From positions 1,364,001 to 1,428,000 of the forward strand of contig NZ_CP186693.1 of assembly GCF_049532985.1 (NCBI RefSeq): 64,000 nt of DNA, read 5' to 3'. Positions 63,908 to 64,000 of this stretch are shown here, piece after piece. The first letter of the stretch is position 1; every line of letters begins with the position of its first letter. The translations under genes and the position numbers were made by a program. The DNA is from Promicromonospora sp049532985 (GTDB taxonomy: Bacteria > Actinomycetota > Actinomycetes > Actinomycetales > Cellulomonadaceae). The notes beneath the pieces were generated by a model. It made no database searches. It had not been told where the DNA came from and worked only from the letters and a program-made list of their open reading frames with translations.

Positions 63908-64000
63908 ATGGAGACGCACACATCCCCCGCGGGTGGGCTGGACCCGCTGCTGAGCCTGGACGAGTTGGCCGAGTACCTCGGCATCCCGGTCCGGACGATC
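63908..64000 (+). CDS. Excisionase-like helix-turn-helix protein, 5' end only
   Basis: The last 31 codons read METHTSPAGGLDPLLSLDEL then AEYLGIPVRTI, cut by the window edge. The LSLDELAEYLGIPVRTI part is the start of an HTH_17/MerR-like excisionase (Xis/AlpA type) common in actinobacterial integrative elements, where an integrase gene usually follows. Its place just after a tRNA gene fits such an element. The short ATG leader is plausible; nothing further can be seen. Confidence 0.7.
   Translation, partial: METHTSPAGGLDPLLSLDELAEYLGIPVRTI

Overview
The window is very GC-rich, densely coded DNA with GTG starts, many ATGA/GTGA stop-start overlaps and short gaps. The gene content (DUF222-HNH protein, FbiC for cofactor F420, an F420-type LLM oxidoreductase, a CmtR-like metal sensor, GT2-GtrA/GT39 pair, unfused pca operon) points to an actinobacterium. 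I would guess order Micrococcales (Cellulomonas/Cellulosimicrobium/Isoptericola type), but that last step is inference. No rRNA, CRISPR array or transposase was seen. One tRNA gene is present, and the right edge looks like the start of a tRNA-linked integrative element.

Layout. 1-2.1 kb: 3' end of der and an lgt gene, closed by a perfect 31-bp-arm palindrome. 2.3-16.9 kb: accessory metabolism in regulator/target pairs: an MFS exporter, a FAD monooxygenase facing a GntR-TetR double-domain regulator, a secreted GH30 enzyme facing a TetR regulator across a perfect operator, an LLM oxidoreductase coupled to a DUF2264-like protein, a DHA2 exporter with a C-terminal winged-helix-like tail, and a tandem RidA protein facing an HxlR regulator. 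17-31.6 kb: the metabolic core of the window. Two duplicated lipoprotein binding proteins and an ABC importer run straight into an IclR regulator and a complete protocatechuate branch (pcaF, I, J, pobA, pcaH, G, B, D, C) and an MFS gene. From 18375 to 31617 there are 15 same-strand genes with gaps of 40 bases or less. Together they should import an aromatic acid, hydroxylate 4-hydroxybenzoate and convert protocatechuate to succinyl-CoA and acetyl-CoA.

31.6-41.7 kb: a DUF222-HNH protein with repeats, a CmtR-like Cd/Pb sensor with a short CDF transporter, an FMO/BVMO-type monooxygenase overlapping fbiC, and a large intracellular GH2 enzyme. The fbiC product keeps the CofG radical-SAM cysteines but lacks the whole cysteine loop of its CofH half. 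41.8-49.4 kb: a wreck of a WS/DGAT acyltransferase, a DHFR-like reductase, three SDR genes with TetR/MarR control and strong palindromic operators, a small secreted protein and an OmpR-type two-component system. 49.6-54.2 kb: a GT2-GtrA fusion and a GT39-type membrane transferase with a Gly/Met-rich repeat tract, then an aldo/keto reductase. 54.3-63.4 kb: GntR-MFS, a shortened MDR reductase under a MerR-type promoter, TetR, DUF952, ArsR/NmrA pair, a racemase-NCS1 permease-XRE/cupin module, and a broken Tat-secreted SDR. 63.6-64 kb: tRNA-Pro(GGG), hairpin, direct repeats and the start of an excisionase-like gene.

Recurring themes are (i) one regulator per oxidoreductase, usually with a readable operator, and (ii) several genes that keep both ends but have lost an internal block (WS/DGAT, SDR, MDR, CofH half of FbiC).
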